From NCBI GenBank assembly GCA_032718865.1, contig JALUTQ010000007.1, forward strand, positions 248,001 to 312,000: 64,000 nucleotides of DNA, in the 5' to 3' direction. This DNA comes from Tilletia caries (Eukaryota > Basidiomycota > Exobasidiomycetes > Tilletiales > Tilletiaceae). Positions 22,657 through 38,683 of the stretch are shown in pieces. The notes under the pieces are model-generated. The model saw only the letters and a list, made by a program, of their open reading frames with translations, made no database searches and was not told the DNA's origin. Positions within the stretch are counted from its first letter, which is position 1. Each line of letters opens with the position of its first letter. The position numbers were made by a program, and so were the translations under genes.

Positions 22657-22837
22657 TGATCGGAGGTGGAACCGGAGACGAGGTCTTCGGAACGGGTCGA
22701 GACCCTTCAAAGTGTCGGCCAAGGCAACCGACCAAGCTATGGCCGTCATCATCATCCACATCTCAGGTTGCCTTGACCACCACCTCAGCAGCTCCTTCAC
22801 ACAGCATTGTACCCTTCTCCTCTAGCATTTTCAATCA
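22653..22837 (+). repeat. Split direct repeat A2
   Basis: Second copy of the 185-bp A repeat. A 44-bp pyrimidine-rich spacer separates it from B2. Confidence 0.9.
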
Positions 22838-22881
22838 CCCTCCCATCCCACCCTGTTTTCTCTTATTTGTAGGCGCTCAGT

Positions 22882-23001
22882 TGGGCTGGCTCTCGCATCG
22901 CATCTCGAGCATACCCAGCTCGCGCCCAATGTGGGCATCAATCTCACGCTCACATTTCTGCTGCTTTCCACGTGTGAAGGAGATCAAGTGACGAAGATTG
23001 G
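22882..23001 (+). repeat. Split direct repeat B2 (right end of element)
   Basis: Second copy of the 120-bp B repeat; it ends in TTGG, the same four bases that start A1. Confidence 0.9.
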
Positions 23002-23229
23002 CCGAGATGTATGGTGTCGCGAGGACAGGTTCCAACATCGTGTTGCTGTCACGTGACTCGCCCGTGCAAGGGGCGGACCGCGGACGGACCTCGCTCGACG
23101 CTTCCCCCTCTGGCAGCATCTCCTACGCGCTCGGTCCCAAGACGTCCACTCCACCGTCCCAGCATCTCTCAGCGCGCGCCCCCCCGAACTTCGCCCCTCC
23201 TCTAAAGCGGAATTATTTGGCGAGCTACG

Positions 23230-23682
23230 ATGGCAGCGATCAAGAACGTCTCCGCCACCCAGCGGATATCCTCTATGGCCGCCTTCATGGTCATCCTCAC
23301 ACTCGCCGCCTCAACAGTAGCATCAGCGAGTGACGCAGGCGCAGACGTCGATGGACTCGGACAACGGATCTTGCGGCGCGCCAAGGTCGAGCATATCCCG
23401 GTGTCATATCCCAAGAAGGGCCTGCTGCACAACTACCAGGTACGCTTCCTCCCCCCTTCCTTTTTACCCAAACCATTTCTTGACCCGTGAACTGACGTTT
23501 TCCCTCAACCTCACCCAAATAAGTTCCTCTCTCCCGGTCTTCTGCTTGCCATCCTCGTGATGGGCGGCCTCGTGGGTCCTTTGGCCTTGTTCATCGTCAG
23601 CCGCCTCTCCGAAGTAGGCACACCGGACCGACTCGGCGCAGAGCCTAGGAAAGCACCAGGGTCCGACAAGAAGTCCAATTGA
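23230..23682 (+). CDS. Small ER membrane protein, Ac45/VOA1 transmembrane-domain type
   Basis: Two exons (23,230-23,439 and 23,524-23,682) encode 122 residues. The N-terminus is a signal peptide (hydrophobic MAAFMVILTLAASTVASA). After a short lumenal part comes KKGLLHNYQFLSPG and one long membrane segment ending IVSRLSEV, then a short charged C-tail. The GLLH.YQF.SPG entry followed by a single helix resembles the C-terminal domain of Voa1/Ac45, which helps assemble the V-ATPase V0 sector in the ER and stays part of it. The protein is much shorter than yeast Voa1, so it would be a minimal form. The assignment is by motif memory and moderate. The gene was presumably divergent from NDC1 before the retrotransposon inserted between them. 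Confidence 0.6.
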
Positions 23683-24407
23683 GGAAGGGACGCCCTCCAC
23701 TCTGTCCGGTGCGGTCTAATTCACATACGGTGATTCAATCGCCATGACAATTCCCTTTGCGTCCAAAGGTACTCCAATTCAAGCTCGAGCTCAAGCGCAA
23801 GATGTACATTCCTCCCAGCCTCCCGAACCCCGGTTCATTCAGATTCCCGTTCTTTCAAGTCACACCTTCACTCCACTGCTCGATTCGTGACCTCTAGACT
23901 GGGCTGCAGAAGATGGAGATCTGCAAAGAGCTTCACGTGCCCTCGGCGTTCGACAAGGAGACCACGACTTCTAGCGAGTAGCACTTCAACGCCCAACGGC
24001 CCACGATCAGGAGAGAGAGGCAATGTCGAATTGAATGCGCTGTAACGATTCAGGAAGGCACGAAGATCTTGTTGGGAAACTAGAAAGGGCAGCTCTGCCC
24101 CGTTTCCACGGTGATTAGTGATGATACAAAGAGTGTTATAGGGTCGGGATGGATACACAGAAGAGAAAACAGAAGTCATACTTTAAGAAACAAATGGAAA
24201 CCGTGAAGCAAGAACGAATCGGTGAGGATGGGAATTCAATCGGAAGCCGTGAGGCCGAGAATTTTGGAGGCAAGGAGGCGTGCCGGGGCTTGTGCATGGG
24301 TAAGGCCGTCTCGTTCTGGTATACTTGAAGCACGTTGCGTGCCGTCGAACAAAGGTGGGAGAAGCCAGATAGCGTCTCGGTGCTTGGAGTGTTGTGAATG
24401 GGAGACC
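23683..24407. other. Intergenic, no gene seen
   Basis: Downstream of both converging genes (VOA1-like and the repeat-rich secreted protein). No supported reading frame or repeat was found. Confidence 0.5.
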
Positions 24408-26012
24408 TTAGACCCTTTGGTTGTCAGGCTCGCTCTCGCTCTCGACCGATGCCGATGCCGATGCCGACGTCTTGGGGTCGCGATCGCGGTGCTCATCAGT
24501 GAACTCTTCGGTGTAGCCAGGGCCTTTTCGGTATTTGAGCTTCGAACCAGACCCATCGGCCTTCGAATCAGACTCATCGGCGGGCACTTTGCTCTGGCTG
24601 AGGGCCTCCTCGAGCGTCAAGTCGTGAGCGGTCGGTCTGCCCTGCTCGGCGGTCTTCGAATCGGAGTCATCGTAGGGGACTTTGGTCCAGGGGAGGAACT
24701 GTTCGAAAGTCCAGTGGCGAGCGGTCGGTTTGCCCTGTTCGACGGTGTTCTTGGGCTTCAGGTCGCGAGCCCAGGCATCACCAGCGAAATCCTCGGTGAA
24801 GCCGAAGTGTTGGTCGTGTTTGAGCGACTTGGAGTCATCGTCGCCCGGTTTCGTCAGGTCTTCGAGGTTCGGTTCGGAGTCTTTGTCGGGCAGTTTGAAC
24901 AGGGCGAGGAACTGGTGGAATGAAAAGTGGCGAGCGGTCGGTTTGCCCTGCTCGACGGCGTCCCTGGTCTTGAGGTCGCGAGCCCAGGCATCACCAGCAA
25001 AATACTCGGTGAAGCCGAAGTCTTTGTAGTGTTTGAGATCCGTTTTGGGCTCCTCGGGATCGTCGGGATCATCGGCGGGCGCTTTGGTTAGGGCGAGAAT
25101 GTCCTTGAGCGTCAAGTCGCGAGCGGTCGGTTTGCCCTGCTCTACGGCGTCCCTGGTCTTGAGGTCGCGAGCCCAGGCATCACCAGCGAAATACTCGGTG
25201 AAGCCGAAGTCTTTGTAGTGTTTGAGATCCGTTTTGGGCTCCTCGGGATCGTCGGGATCATCGGCGGGCGCTTTGGTTAGGGCGAGAATGTCCTTGAGTG
25301 TCAAGTCGCGAGCGGTCGGTTTGCCTTGCTCGGGGGTGTCTTTGGGCTTGAAGTCGCGAGGCCAGTACAAAATAACAACGCTGTGGCTGGGCCCAGAGCC
25401 TTCCACGTGGTGGACGGGTTCAGTCTTCTTGCATTCCTTGGTTGGTGTCTGCGGTTTGACCGCGAGGATAGACGTGCCCAGGCCAGCCTGGGTCAAGTGA
25501 GAAGGCGAAGGTGTGCCCACGGGTGCATCGGTGTTGACGGTAGTGGGCGGCTTCGACTCTGGTGACGGCCGGTCAGCGGGCTTGTCGTGCACAGGTGGTT
25601 CCGGCGGAGAAGACACAGGTACCGGCGGAGAAGGCACATCAGCCGTTTCCTTCGTAGGGCTCGGACAAGGCACCAGGCTCTGATCCTCAGCCGTACGCTT
25701 GGAGGATCCGATGGTGTCGGGTGGAGAGCGAGTAGTATGGCGACTATCGACAATGATGCAACCGATGTCCTTCGGCACCGTTGGAAAATGGTTGAACGGG
25801 ACGCGGACTTCCAGCGAAGGCGCGGTCTGCGTAAAGGGTTTTCACGGACAAGGTTGTGAGCAAATCATTGAACATGAGGATAGGAACCGGAGTAGGGGAA
25901 TATGAAAGGAGTCCTTGCTCACCTCGTCAAGCTCTTTGTTGACTGGGACGGGCTGGCCGCAGGCGAGCCCGGCAAGAGTAGCAGCTAGAAGGATGAGCTG
26001 AAGGAGGTGCAT
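24408..26012 (-). CDS. Repeat-containing secreted protein (SSP-4)
   Basis: Two exons on the minus strand (26,012-25,923 and 25,826-24,408) encode 502 residues. Exon 1 is a signal peptide, MHLLQLILLAATLAGLACGQ, then PVPVNKELDE and a GT-AG intron, the same gene plan as SSP-1 to SSP-3. A Pro/Ser/Thr-rich linker of about 130 residues leads to a tandem array whose unit of about 63 residues contains EQGKPTARDLTLKDILALTK, a DDPDDPEEPK acidic stretch and FGFTEYFAGDAWARDLK. Two units are nearly identical, the others progressively diverged. The very acidic, repetitive mature protein has few cysteines and no known domain. Repetitive secreted proteins in smuts are cell-wall, hydrophobin-like or effector proteins, but nothing here decides which. 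Confidence 0.72.
24620..25345 (-). repeat. 189-bp coding tandem repeats in SSP-4
   Basis: The unit repeats in frame (189 bp = 63 codons). The stretches around 25,020 and 25,209 are nearly identical over a full unit. Copies towards the 3' end of the gene (lower coordinates) are more diverged and partly shortened. Five EQGxPTA cores can be counted. Confidence 0.85.
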
Positions 26013-27569
26013 GGTTCTCAGCCAAAGTAGTGCTAAGTGTGGATCTGGATTGGGTGCAAGGGGTGCAAGAAGAAGGAGATGGTTAAAGCTCAGTGGACAA
26101 AGAGGAAGGTGAAAGCAGAATGGTTATGAAGGAGGGTGAGGAAGGAAGGAGTCCAAGTACTGTGAGAAAATAGGGAGCCAGCTCAGCACGTCCAAGGCAG
26201 GAAAAGGGAAGGCTATTTATATCCCTTCGCAGAGCTGGGCACCAGCCCTGCCAAACTCCAGAACTGCTCGACCGCCAGCAACACACACCGACCTCGCGCT
26301 GGCAGCTTTCCAGCCGGAGGTCCAATTGGGAACGGAAAATGGAAATGCTGCTTGCAAGGAGCGGCCAGCAAGGAGGATAGCCAGCTGGCAAAAGCAGCAA
26401 GGCTCCGGGCTGGCAAAAGATAGAATCAGGCAAGGCCGTTCCAACGGACAGATAAGATCGCCGGCGCATGGTCATGCCGACACCTGCAATGTAGAGGCAT
26501 CGGAGGGAAAATGCGGACGCGGGTTTAGTGTTTGTCCATAAGGTGGGGGGATGGGGTCGAACTCACGGGTTCGCTGTACGTACTGTATCGCTCATCTTGA
26601 GGCTCCAGCGGTCCTTGAAAAACGTTGCGGAGAAAAGTTGGCCGAACGTGCATGATGTGTCTTTGCAGCAAGTTGCGCTGGCATTTCGTATGTACGTATG
26701 TACGTACGCAAAGAACGCCCGCCGCCCGGATGAATGGAACATGCTGGCTGCTGCAGCCCGCTGGAAGCCTGGAAAGCATCTTGGAGGCGCAATGGGTTTG
26801 TCCGCTGGAAGCCCATCTCGGAGGCGCAATATGGATCGCTTTGCTGGCCGTCACATAACGTTCTGGAATGAGATGAAAGATGAATTGGGCTGCGAAGACG
26901 GAAAAAACGTCAGCAAGGACGCCAGCAAGAAGCGTTGCCACCAGGCACATGTCTACAAAAAAGCCCCGCCCCCGCCCAGCGCTTCGCTGTTCGCAGGCCC
27001 ATTGATGAACGTCGACGTTGACAGCGGGGAGTTCGAGCAAACCGAAGAAATGAAGATCATCAAAAAGGGGGAATTTCGTGAAAGTTCGTAAGCTGGAAAC
27101 GGATTTGAAACAGAGAGCGAGGCTGAAAGAGACCGAGAAAGAGATGGAAGGAGTCCGTGATGATGAGGAGGAGGAGGATGGAGGATGGCGAATGGAGGAG
27201 AGAGCCGGGAAAACGCGTTTCTTGAGTTTGAGAGTAGAGGCGAGGAGAGGAGGAGGAGGGGTGGTGGGAGAACGAAGGGACGCCCGAGGTTGAGGCCAAA
27301 GGTGGTGCCGGGAAAAAATTATCGAGGTGTGCTGGGGATGCGAACCAGCGAGGGACGTGAGATGGAGGTTTCGCCGCAGGTGGGCCAGAAAAAATACATG
27401 GGTGGGGTAAAGTCGCTCCCCCACCCCGTTCGCCTTGACGATCGGTAAAAGGAGATCGAAGGAGGCCAGGGGGTGGGAGGGCTCGGGGGGTTTTGAAAGA
27501 ACGCTCGTTCGTCCAGACCCATCGGTTGGAGGATCTGCGTTGGTTAGAACTTAAGTCCGGGGGTGCTGT
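26013..27569. other. Promoter of SSP-4 and spacer; no supported gene
   Basis: The first 250 bp hold the SSP-4 leader and TATA box. The rest has a 300-codon open frame on the minus strand (26,525-27,424) made largely of C/T-rich low-complexity codons, with no supporting features. A short local duplication (TTGGAGGCGCAATGG and TCGGAGGCGCAATATGG) lies near 26,780-26,832. Confidence 0.5.
26214..26221 (-). promoter_or_regulatory. TATA box of SSP-4
   Basis: TATAAATA on the minus strand about 203 bp upstream of the SSP-4 ATG, the same octamer as in the SSP-3 promoter. Confidence 0.55.
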
Positions 27570-32865
<5,296 letters not shown>

Positions 32866-33525
32866 GGTGGGTGTATGTGTGTGTGGGTGTATGTATGTGT
32901 GTATGGGATTGGGACAGGGGTTGATTTTGCGGATATATGTGCCGATTGCGGCGGTGTATGTGCTGGACGGAGGGGGAGGGAAGGAGAGTGTGAGCGATCT
33001 GCGGGTGGGAGAGTGGGTGAGTTGGGAGTGAGAGAGAGGGAGTGAGTGAGAGAGGGAGAGTAAGTGAGCGTGTGAGGTGGTACGAGGCAGTGTTGTACTC
33101 TGTGACTCACTGAGCGCTGAGACGCGTGTTTCTGGGAGTTGTTCACCCAGAGAAGCACAACACCAACACCAACACCAGCTCGATGTTCGCTGCTGTCACT
33201 GTCGCTGTCCTTGAGGTCGTCGCTGTCGAAGTGAGGGTCAGCAGTCAGGAGCAGGAGCAGGAGCAGGACCAGGACCAGGACCAGGAAGAAAGGAGTGCCT
33301 GCGTTCCGAGCATCAGGGGCAGTGAAGCAGGCCAAAGCCTCGACTCGGCCCCCCGTCTCATATTAAGCTCATGCCCGATCGGCCCACGTGCTCATACGGC
33401 CGAGAGCACATCCCACACATAAACGCTCCGAGCTGCACCTCCAATTTTTTGGTTTCCAGTTTCCACCTTCGCCTCGCTCTTCTTCTGACTTCAGACTCAC
33501 ATCGACAGAAGCATCACACAACAGG
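32866..33525. promoter_or_regulatory. Shared divergent promoter of VNX1 and DRS1
   Basis: 660 bp between two divergent start codons. It contains GTGTAT/GAGAGA simple sequence near the VNX1 side, one GAGCGCTGAG copy near 33,112, and an AGGACC/AGGAGC run near 33,247-33,285. No clear TATA box could be picked. Confidence 0.45.
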
Positions 33526-36500
33526 ATGAGCAGAACCAAAGCAGCAGCAGCAGCAGCAGCAGCAGCCAAAGCGGGAGCAGCAGCAGTGGACGACTTCGTC
33601 ATGACACTCGACTCCGACGACGAGGACGACAGCGGCCAGGTCGCCGTCGAGGTCGAGAACGAGAAGGAGAAGGACGACGAACAGGCAGGGAAGAAGAACA
33701 AGGGAAAGAAGAACAAGAAGGAGAAGATCATCGGCACTCGCACTTCCAACCCAACAGCAGCCACCGCCAAGGGCGCCGCAGATCTCCAGCTCGACGCCAC
33801 CTTCAACTTCGACACCATCGCCGGCGAACACGGCCTCAACGCAGCAACCTCCCTCAACGCCATCGACATCAACTCATGGGGGCCCTCGACTTCCTCAAAA
33901 CCAGGCGCACACGTCCTCGACAGCATCATCGAGCGCAGGCGCGCAAAGCTCGGCCCACTCGCCATCAAGCGCAAGGGCATCGACGACGACGACGAAGACG
34001 AGCTCGAGGATGACAATGACGAACTCGACATACACGACGCTCAGGCCAAAGGCACAGCAGACGACATCGCACTCGAGCTCTCTGCCGATGAAGACGACGA
34101 AGACGAAGATGACGAGCTCGAGTTCGGAGCAGGAGCACGCAAACGCGCCCTCGAAGAACTCCAGCAAGACGGCGAAGATGACGACGACGACTTCGGAGAA
34201 GACGACGATGACGACGACGACGACCCAGCCGAAGACGAAGTGTCCAGCGAGGACGAAGATGCCGAGTCCGAAGAAGAAGACCCAGCCGTCAAAGCACGGA
34301 AAGACGCCTACTTCGCCAAGCCCGAAGAGATCAACACCAAAAAAGGAAAAGGCAAGGGAAAAGCTTCCAAAGAAGACGGCGACATCGACGACCTCTTCTC
34401 CTCCTTCACCGCCCTCAACCTGAGTCGAGCGATCCTGCGCGCCATCTCGACCCTCAACTTCACGAAACCGACGCCCATCCAGGCGAGGACCCTCCCCATC
34501 GCTCTCGCGGGGAAAGACCTCGTCGCAGGCGCTGTCACCGGGTCCGGCAAGACCGCCGCCTTCCTCATCCCCACCCTCGAACGACTCGCCCACCGAGCCA
34601 AAGCAGGTGGCCAGAATGCAAAAACGCGCGTCGTCGTCCTCACACCCACACGCGAATTGGCCATTCAGTGTCATAACGTCGGCCGCGCCCTCGCGCAGTA
34701 TACCGACATCCGCTTCTGTCTCTGCGTCGGCGGTCTCTCCCTCAAGGCACAAGAAGCCCAGCTCAAGCTCCGGCCAGAGATCGTCATCGCCACGCCGGGA
34801 CGGCTGATCGACCATGTGCGGAACACGAACTCGTTCAGTCTGGACGACGTCGAGATTCTGATTATGGACGAGGCCGATCGGATGTTGGAAGAGGGCTTCG
34901 AGGCGGAGTTGAGCGAGATTGTGAAGAGCTGTCCGAAGGGCCGGCAGACGATGCTGTTCTCGGCCACCATGACGGACGATGTGGATGAGCTCGTCCGACT
35001 CAGTCTTCGCAGACCCGTCCGGCTCTTTGTCGATTCTCAAAAAGCGACGGCCACGAACCTCGTACAGGAGTTTGTCCGCGTCCGCGGCACGGTCAGCACC
35101 GCCCACCCCTCTTCCACCGAGGACGGCGAAGAAGCAGGGGCCGCGAAGGGGAAAACCATCACAGGCGAAGCGATGCGTCCCGCCCTCCTGCTCACCCTCT
35201 GCCTCCGCACCTTCACCAAACGCACAATCATCTTCGTCCGCTCCAAAAAGCTCGCGCACCAACTCACAATCGTCTTCGGCCTGCTCGGCCTGTCCGCCGC
35301 CGAGCTGCACGGCGACCTCTCCCAGGAAGCCCGTATGGCCAGTCTGGAGCAGTTCCGTCGGGGCGGGAAGGACTTCTTGATTGCGACTGATTTGGCGAGT
35401 AGGGGGTTGGATATTCGCGGGGTGGAGACCGTCATTAACTTTGATATGCCCGCGTCGTGGGAGATGTATATCCATCGGGTGGGCAGGACAGCCCGTGCAG
35501 GCCGGAGCGGACGCGCGGTAACCCTCGTCGGCGAAGCCGACCGTCGCCTCCTCAAAACCGCGCTGAAACACTCGACCGCCTCCAACATCAAGCAGCGCGT
35601 CCTCCCCGCGGACGCAGTGGCCTCCGTCGCGGCTGAGCTCGAGCGGCTCAAGCCGGAGATCGAGGAGGTGATGCAGGAGGAGAAGGAGGAGAAGGCGTTT
35701 AGTATTGCGGAGATGGAGGCGCGGAAGGGGGAGAATCGGTTGAAGTTTGAGGCGGAGATTATGAGTCGGCCTAGGCGGACTTGGTTCACCAGCGAGAAGG
35801 AGAAGGAGGTTGCCCAGAGTGAGTTCTCGCTTTTTCTAGGTATTGTTGACTGACGGGTTTCCCTTCTGGTCTTGGGTTGCATCGCAGCACTCTCCAAGGC
35901 TGAACATCTCGCAAAAGTGGACGCGGCCAAGGCCAAGGAGAAGAGAAAGGTCAGTTTAGCGCCGTCGTTCCCGGGGAGTTCGTGTATCTTCGATTGGGCA
36001 ATTCTGACGGGTTCCAAGTTTCCCCATTTCTACAGAAGGAGAAGTTCGAAAAGATGACGCGAACTCAGAAGCGTGCCCGACTCGCTCGGGATGAGATGGA
36101 AGCCGAGGGTTTGCAGGTGAGTTCTAGGGGGTGGGAAGGGCGGACATGCCGGTCCCTGCTATAATCCACCATCTTCCCCCCACACATCTGACCATTCCCC
36201 TTATCCCATCCTCCCCCTCCCCTTCAACAGAAATCCACCGACGCCGCCGTCCGCTCAGCCAAGAAAGCCCTCCGCCCCTCCGAGCTAGGCGACCCGGACA
36301 CCCGACCGATGGACAAACGCATGGCGGCCAAGAAGAAAACAGCGAAGACGGTGAGGAAGAAGACGACGAGCAGCGTGAGCGCTGCTATTAAGGGGAAGAA
36401 GGCGGGCGCGTTTAAGCATGATTTGGGGGAGAGGCGTGCTGGTGGCGCTGGAGGTGGTGGTGGGGGAGGGGGCGGTGGGCAGAAGCGGAAGAGTGGACCG

Positions 36501-36593
36501 CCTTCTGGGTCTGGGTCTGGGTCCGGAGGTGGGAAGGACTTTAAAGGTGGGAAAGGTGGTGCCAAGGGGGGCAAGCCGAAGGGCAAGCGGTGA
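33526..36593 (+). CDS. DRS1: ATP-dependent DEAD-box RNA helicase Drs1
   Basis: Nucleolar helicase needed for 27S pre-rRNA processing and 60S ribosomal subunit assembly. Four exons (33,526-35,818, 35,888-35,949, 36,036-36,116, 36,231-36,593) give 932 residues; intron 2 uses a GTCAGT donor. The N-terminal 290 residues are highly acidic with KK-rich clusters. Helicase motifs appear in order: the Q motif in NFTKPTPIQ, Walker A in AVTGSGKTAAF, PTRELAIQ, ATPGRL, DEAD in IMDEADRMLEEGFE, SAT in LFSATMTDDV, then IIFVRSK, IATDLASRGLD and HRVGRTARAGRSG. The C-terminus is basic, Gly-rich and ends KGKR, typical of Drs1. The ATG at 33,526 is the first that precedes the poly-Ala/acidic start. Confidence 0.93.
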
Positions 36594-36746
36594 TTTTGTC
36601 ATACTCGTACATACTACGCTCGAATGTCCATGATCTCGTTATCCAGCATCGGTTTCCAATTCTTCTGTGAACGAGTTTGCCCATTTCATAGCGTTCGCAT
36701 GTATATAGCACAGATAACGTCCTTTTGCGGTGAGTTATGTGGCTAG

Positions 36747-37784
36747 CTAGCCTGCCAGAAGGGAGGAAACAGTAGTGGCCGCAGCCGACGGAGCATCAGC
36801 AGAAGCAGCGGAAACCAGATCGTGCTCTGGCAAGAGATTGACCACGGGCTCGGGACGCTGGGAGAACAAGATCTTGCGCCGGATCAGACAGACGACGTCG
36901 TACCAGACTCGAGGTTTCCGCTCGCTGTTTCCTTGTTGTTGCCTTCGTCGTTTACGCTTGTTTCCTCCTGTTCCTGTGTGATCCTTCTTCATGTCGTCGT
37001 CGTCGGCGGCGCCAGCGTCGTTTGCTTCGCCTTCGTCCTGATCATCGTCGTCATCATCGTCGTCGTCGTCGTCATCTTCGTCCCATGCGGCCTCCAGGTC
37101 GTTGTCGTCGTCCTCGTCGTCTCCTGCTTTAGATACCGCTTTGTCCTTCCCCTTCTTCTGTGCTGTAGAAGGCCGACAAGGCGAGCTACCCAGCAACCCA
37201 TTATCCCCTCCCCCACCCATCTTCGCCCTCTTCCTCCTCCCCTCCCCCTCCCCCTCATCCCCCTCCCCCTCCGCTCCACTCCCGCCCTCACCACCACTCT
37301 CCACATCGCTCGTCCACGGCTGTTCCAACCAATGCCGCTTAGCCGCGGGCGACGAACGATCCCCACCGTCGCGCAGCGAGGCGGGCAACTTGCGCTTGTG
37401 TTTCTGTAGAATGGCGAGTGGTTGGTGCATGTCGACGATTTTTCCGTAGAGGCGGTGGTGCGAGATCAGCAGCACGGGTTTGTTCTTGCAGGTAGGGAGG
37501 GGGATCAAGGGGGTCAGCGGTTTGTTATAATCGCACATCCGCAAGGAACGCGGAAGGAGGCTCACCTGCTGAGGACCTTCGAACGTGAGCATCCCGATCA
37601 CTTGAGGCTGAGCGGCGTCCAGCCCTTCGAGCTCGAGGGCGCCCTGAAGCTCGATGAGCACGAGCTCACCGGAGGGCGAGAGCTGGGCGACGGGCGGGCA
37701 GGTGATCGCTGTTGTTGCGGTCTTGCTGCTACTGGAGGAGGTAGAGGAAGGCCCCGCCTGTGGGAGACGGACGTCGATGCGCAT
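36747..37784 (-). CDS. CTF8: Ctf8, subunit of the alternative clamp loader Ctf18-RFC
   Basis: Small subunit that with Dcc1 and Ctf18 forms the PCNA loader used in sister-chromatid cohesion. Exons 37,784-37,566 and 37,484-36,747 give 318 residues. The family core is split by the intron: GELVLIELQGALE and IGMLTFEG upstream, then PVLLISHHRLYGKIVDM and PLAILQKHKR after it. The C-terminal piece YDVVCLIRRKILFSQRPEP is also conserved. Between core and C-terminus lies an unusually long insertion of about 150 residues with acidic poly-Asp runs and KR-rich, NLS-like clusters, making the protein far larger than the roughly 120-130-residue relatives in yeast or man. The gene converges on DRS1 with only about 150 bp between stops. 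Confidence 0.85.
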   Translation of the reverse strand: MRIDVRLPQAGPSSTSSSSSKTATTAITCPPVAQLSPSGELVLIELQGALELEGLDAAQPQVIGMLTFEGPQQVSLLPRSLRMCDYNKPLTPLIPLPTCKNKPVLLISHHRLYGKIVDMHQPLAILQKHKRKLPASLRDGGDRSSPAAKRHWLEQPWTSDVESGGEGGSGAEGEGDEGEGEGRRKRAKMGGGGDNGLLGSSPCRPSTAQKKGKDKAVSKAGDDEDDDNDLEAAWDEDDDDDDDDDDDDQDEGEANDAGAADDDDMKKDHTGTGGNKRKRRRQQQGNSERKPRVWYDVVCLIRRKILFSQRPEPVVNLLPEHDLVSAASADAPSAAATTVSSLLAG

Positions 37785-38683
37785 CGCTGCTGAGCTTGAC
37801 TTGAGACGGACTGCTGCTGGCTTTGAGGTGCCCGTACTGAATGGGGAAAGGCAACTTTCTCAGACGCGTCAGGAAATGGGAACGCGGTTGAGCGTTGAGC
37901 GCGACGCGTCGGTGTTGGACTCCACCCCGGCGATCGGAAGCAGCGTCAAAACGCCGACTGACACTTTCAATCTCGAGCTGGAGCACACCTTGGGCTTGGA
38001 CGCAGGATGCGACAGGCAAAGGAGGAGAAGATGGAAGGCAAAGAAGGTATAAGATGGAGGTTGAAGATTGAAGATGCGATAGGCAGTCGATTATACATGT
38101 GTGCAGGGAAGAAAGGGGGGGCGAGACACGACACGAAAAGAAAAAAATTGGAGGTAGAGTCCCTGACTTGGGCTCCGAGAGCCTCGGCGTGCGTGTCTTT
38201 GTGGGAGGTGCGTCGTGCCAGGATGGAATGCATGGTAAAGACAACTCTATGTGATTCTTGCGAGGGCTGTTTGGGACTTTCGTAGTTCAACTAGAAAAGA
38301 CGGGGGAAGAAAGAGGTTTGAGGGAGCGGAATGGGAAACCGGGACCTTGAAGAAGGAGAGATTTCGGACGAAGCGGTGAAGTGAAATTGGGGGAAACTCG
38401 TTGTCGGCAGCGAGCTGTTTGCTGTGCGGACCGGCCCCCCTTGGTGAGTCGTGATGAAGATTTGGGTTCGGATGCGTTTGCTTGCTATGCTGCTGGAGTG
38501 GCGATGAGGACTGAGAGGACAGGAAGCGTTCTCTGGCAAGAAAAGGAAAAGGGAGGTGTGCGAAACGAAAATCGAGACCAAAGATTGTTGGGAAGGCCGG
38601 GAGAAAAGAAGACGTGAAATTTTGTTGCCGAGACGCGCTGAGGGGGCTGAAGTGATCGATAGGACGATAGGGCGCCCATCTTT
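37785..38683. other. CTF8 upstream region and spacer
   Basis: About 900 bp between the CTF8 start and the end of the CCCH gene. It presumably holds the CTF8 promoter and the 3' region of the next gene. No supported ORF or element was seen. Confidence 0.45.

Larger units (their letters stand above)
17656..23001 (+). mobile_element. Tyrosine-recombinase retrotransposon (DIRS order, Ngaro/PAT-like)
   Basis: A 5.35-kb element with gag, RT/RNase H and tyrosine-recombinase genes on one strand and split direct repeats: A1 (17,656-17,840), then the genes, then B1 (22,537-22,656), A2 (22,653-22,837) and B2 (22,882-23,001). A1 and A2 look identical, as do B1 and B2, so insertion is probably recent. 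The A1-genes-B1A2B2 order is the hallmark of the PAT and Ngaro groups, as opposed to DIRS1 inverted repeats. No methyltransferase domain is evident, which favours Ngaro-like. There is no target-site duplication, as expected. Both ends carry TTGG. All three genes appear open, so the copy may be active. Confidence 0.88.

Noticed and set aside
17656..23001. LTR retrotransposon reading of the direct repeats
   Set aside because: Repeats are split (A1, then B1-A2-B2), there is no DDE integrase or aspartic protease, and a tyrosine recombinase is present.
26525..27424. 300-codon minus-strand ORF with a possible signal peptide (MCLVATLLAGVLADVFS)
   Set aside because: Mostly translated C/T-rich low complexity, the putative signal peptide is internal, and there is no TATA or family resemblance. 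A real gene cannot be fully excluded.
33895..35571. 558-codon minus-strand ORF opposite DRS1
   Set aside because: Antisense of helicase motifs; no independent domain or splice structure.
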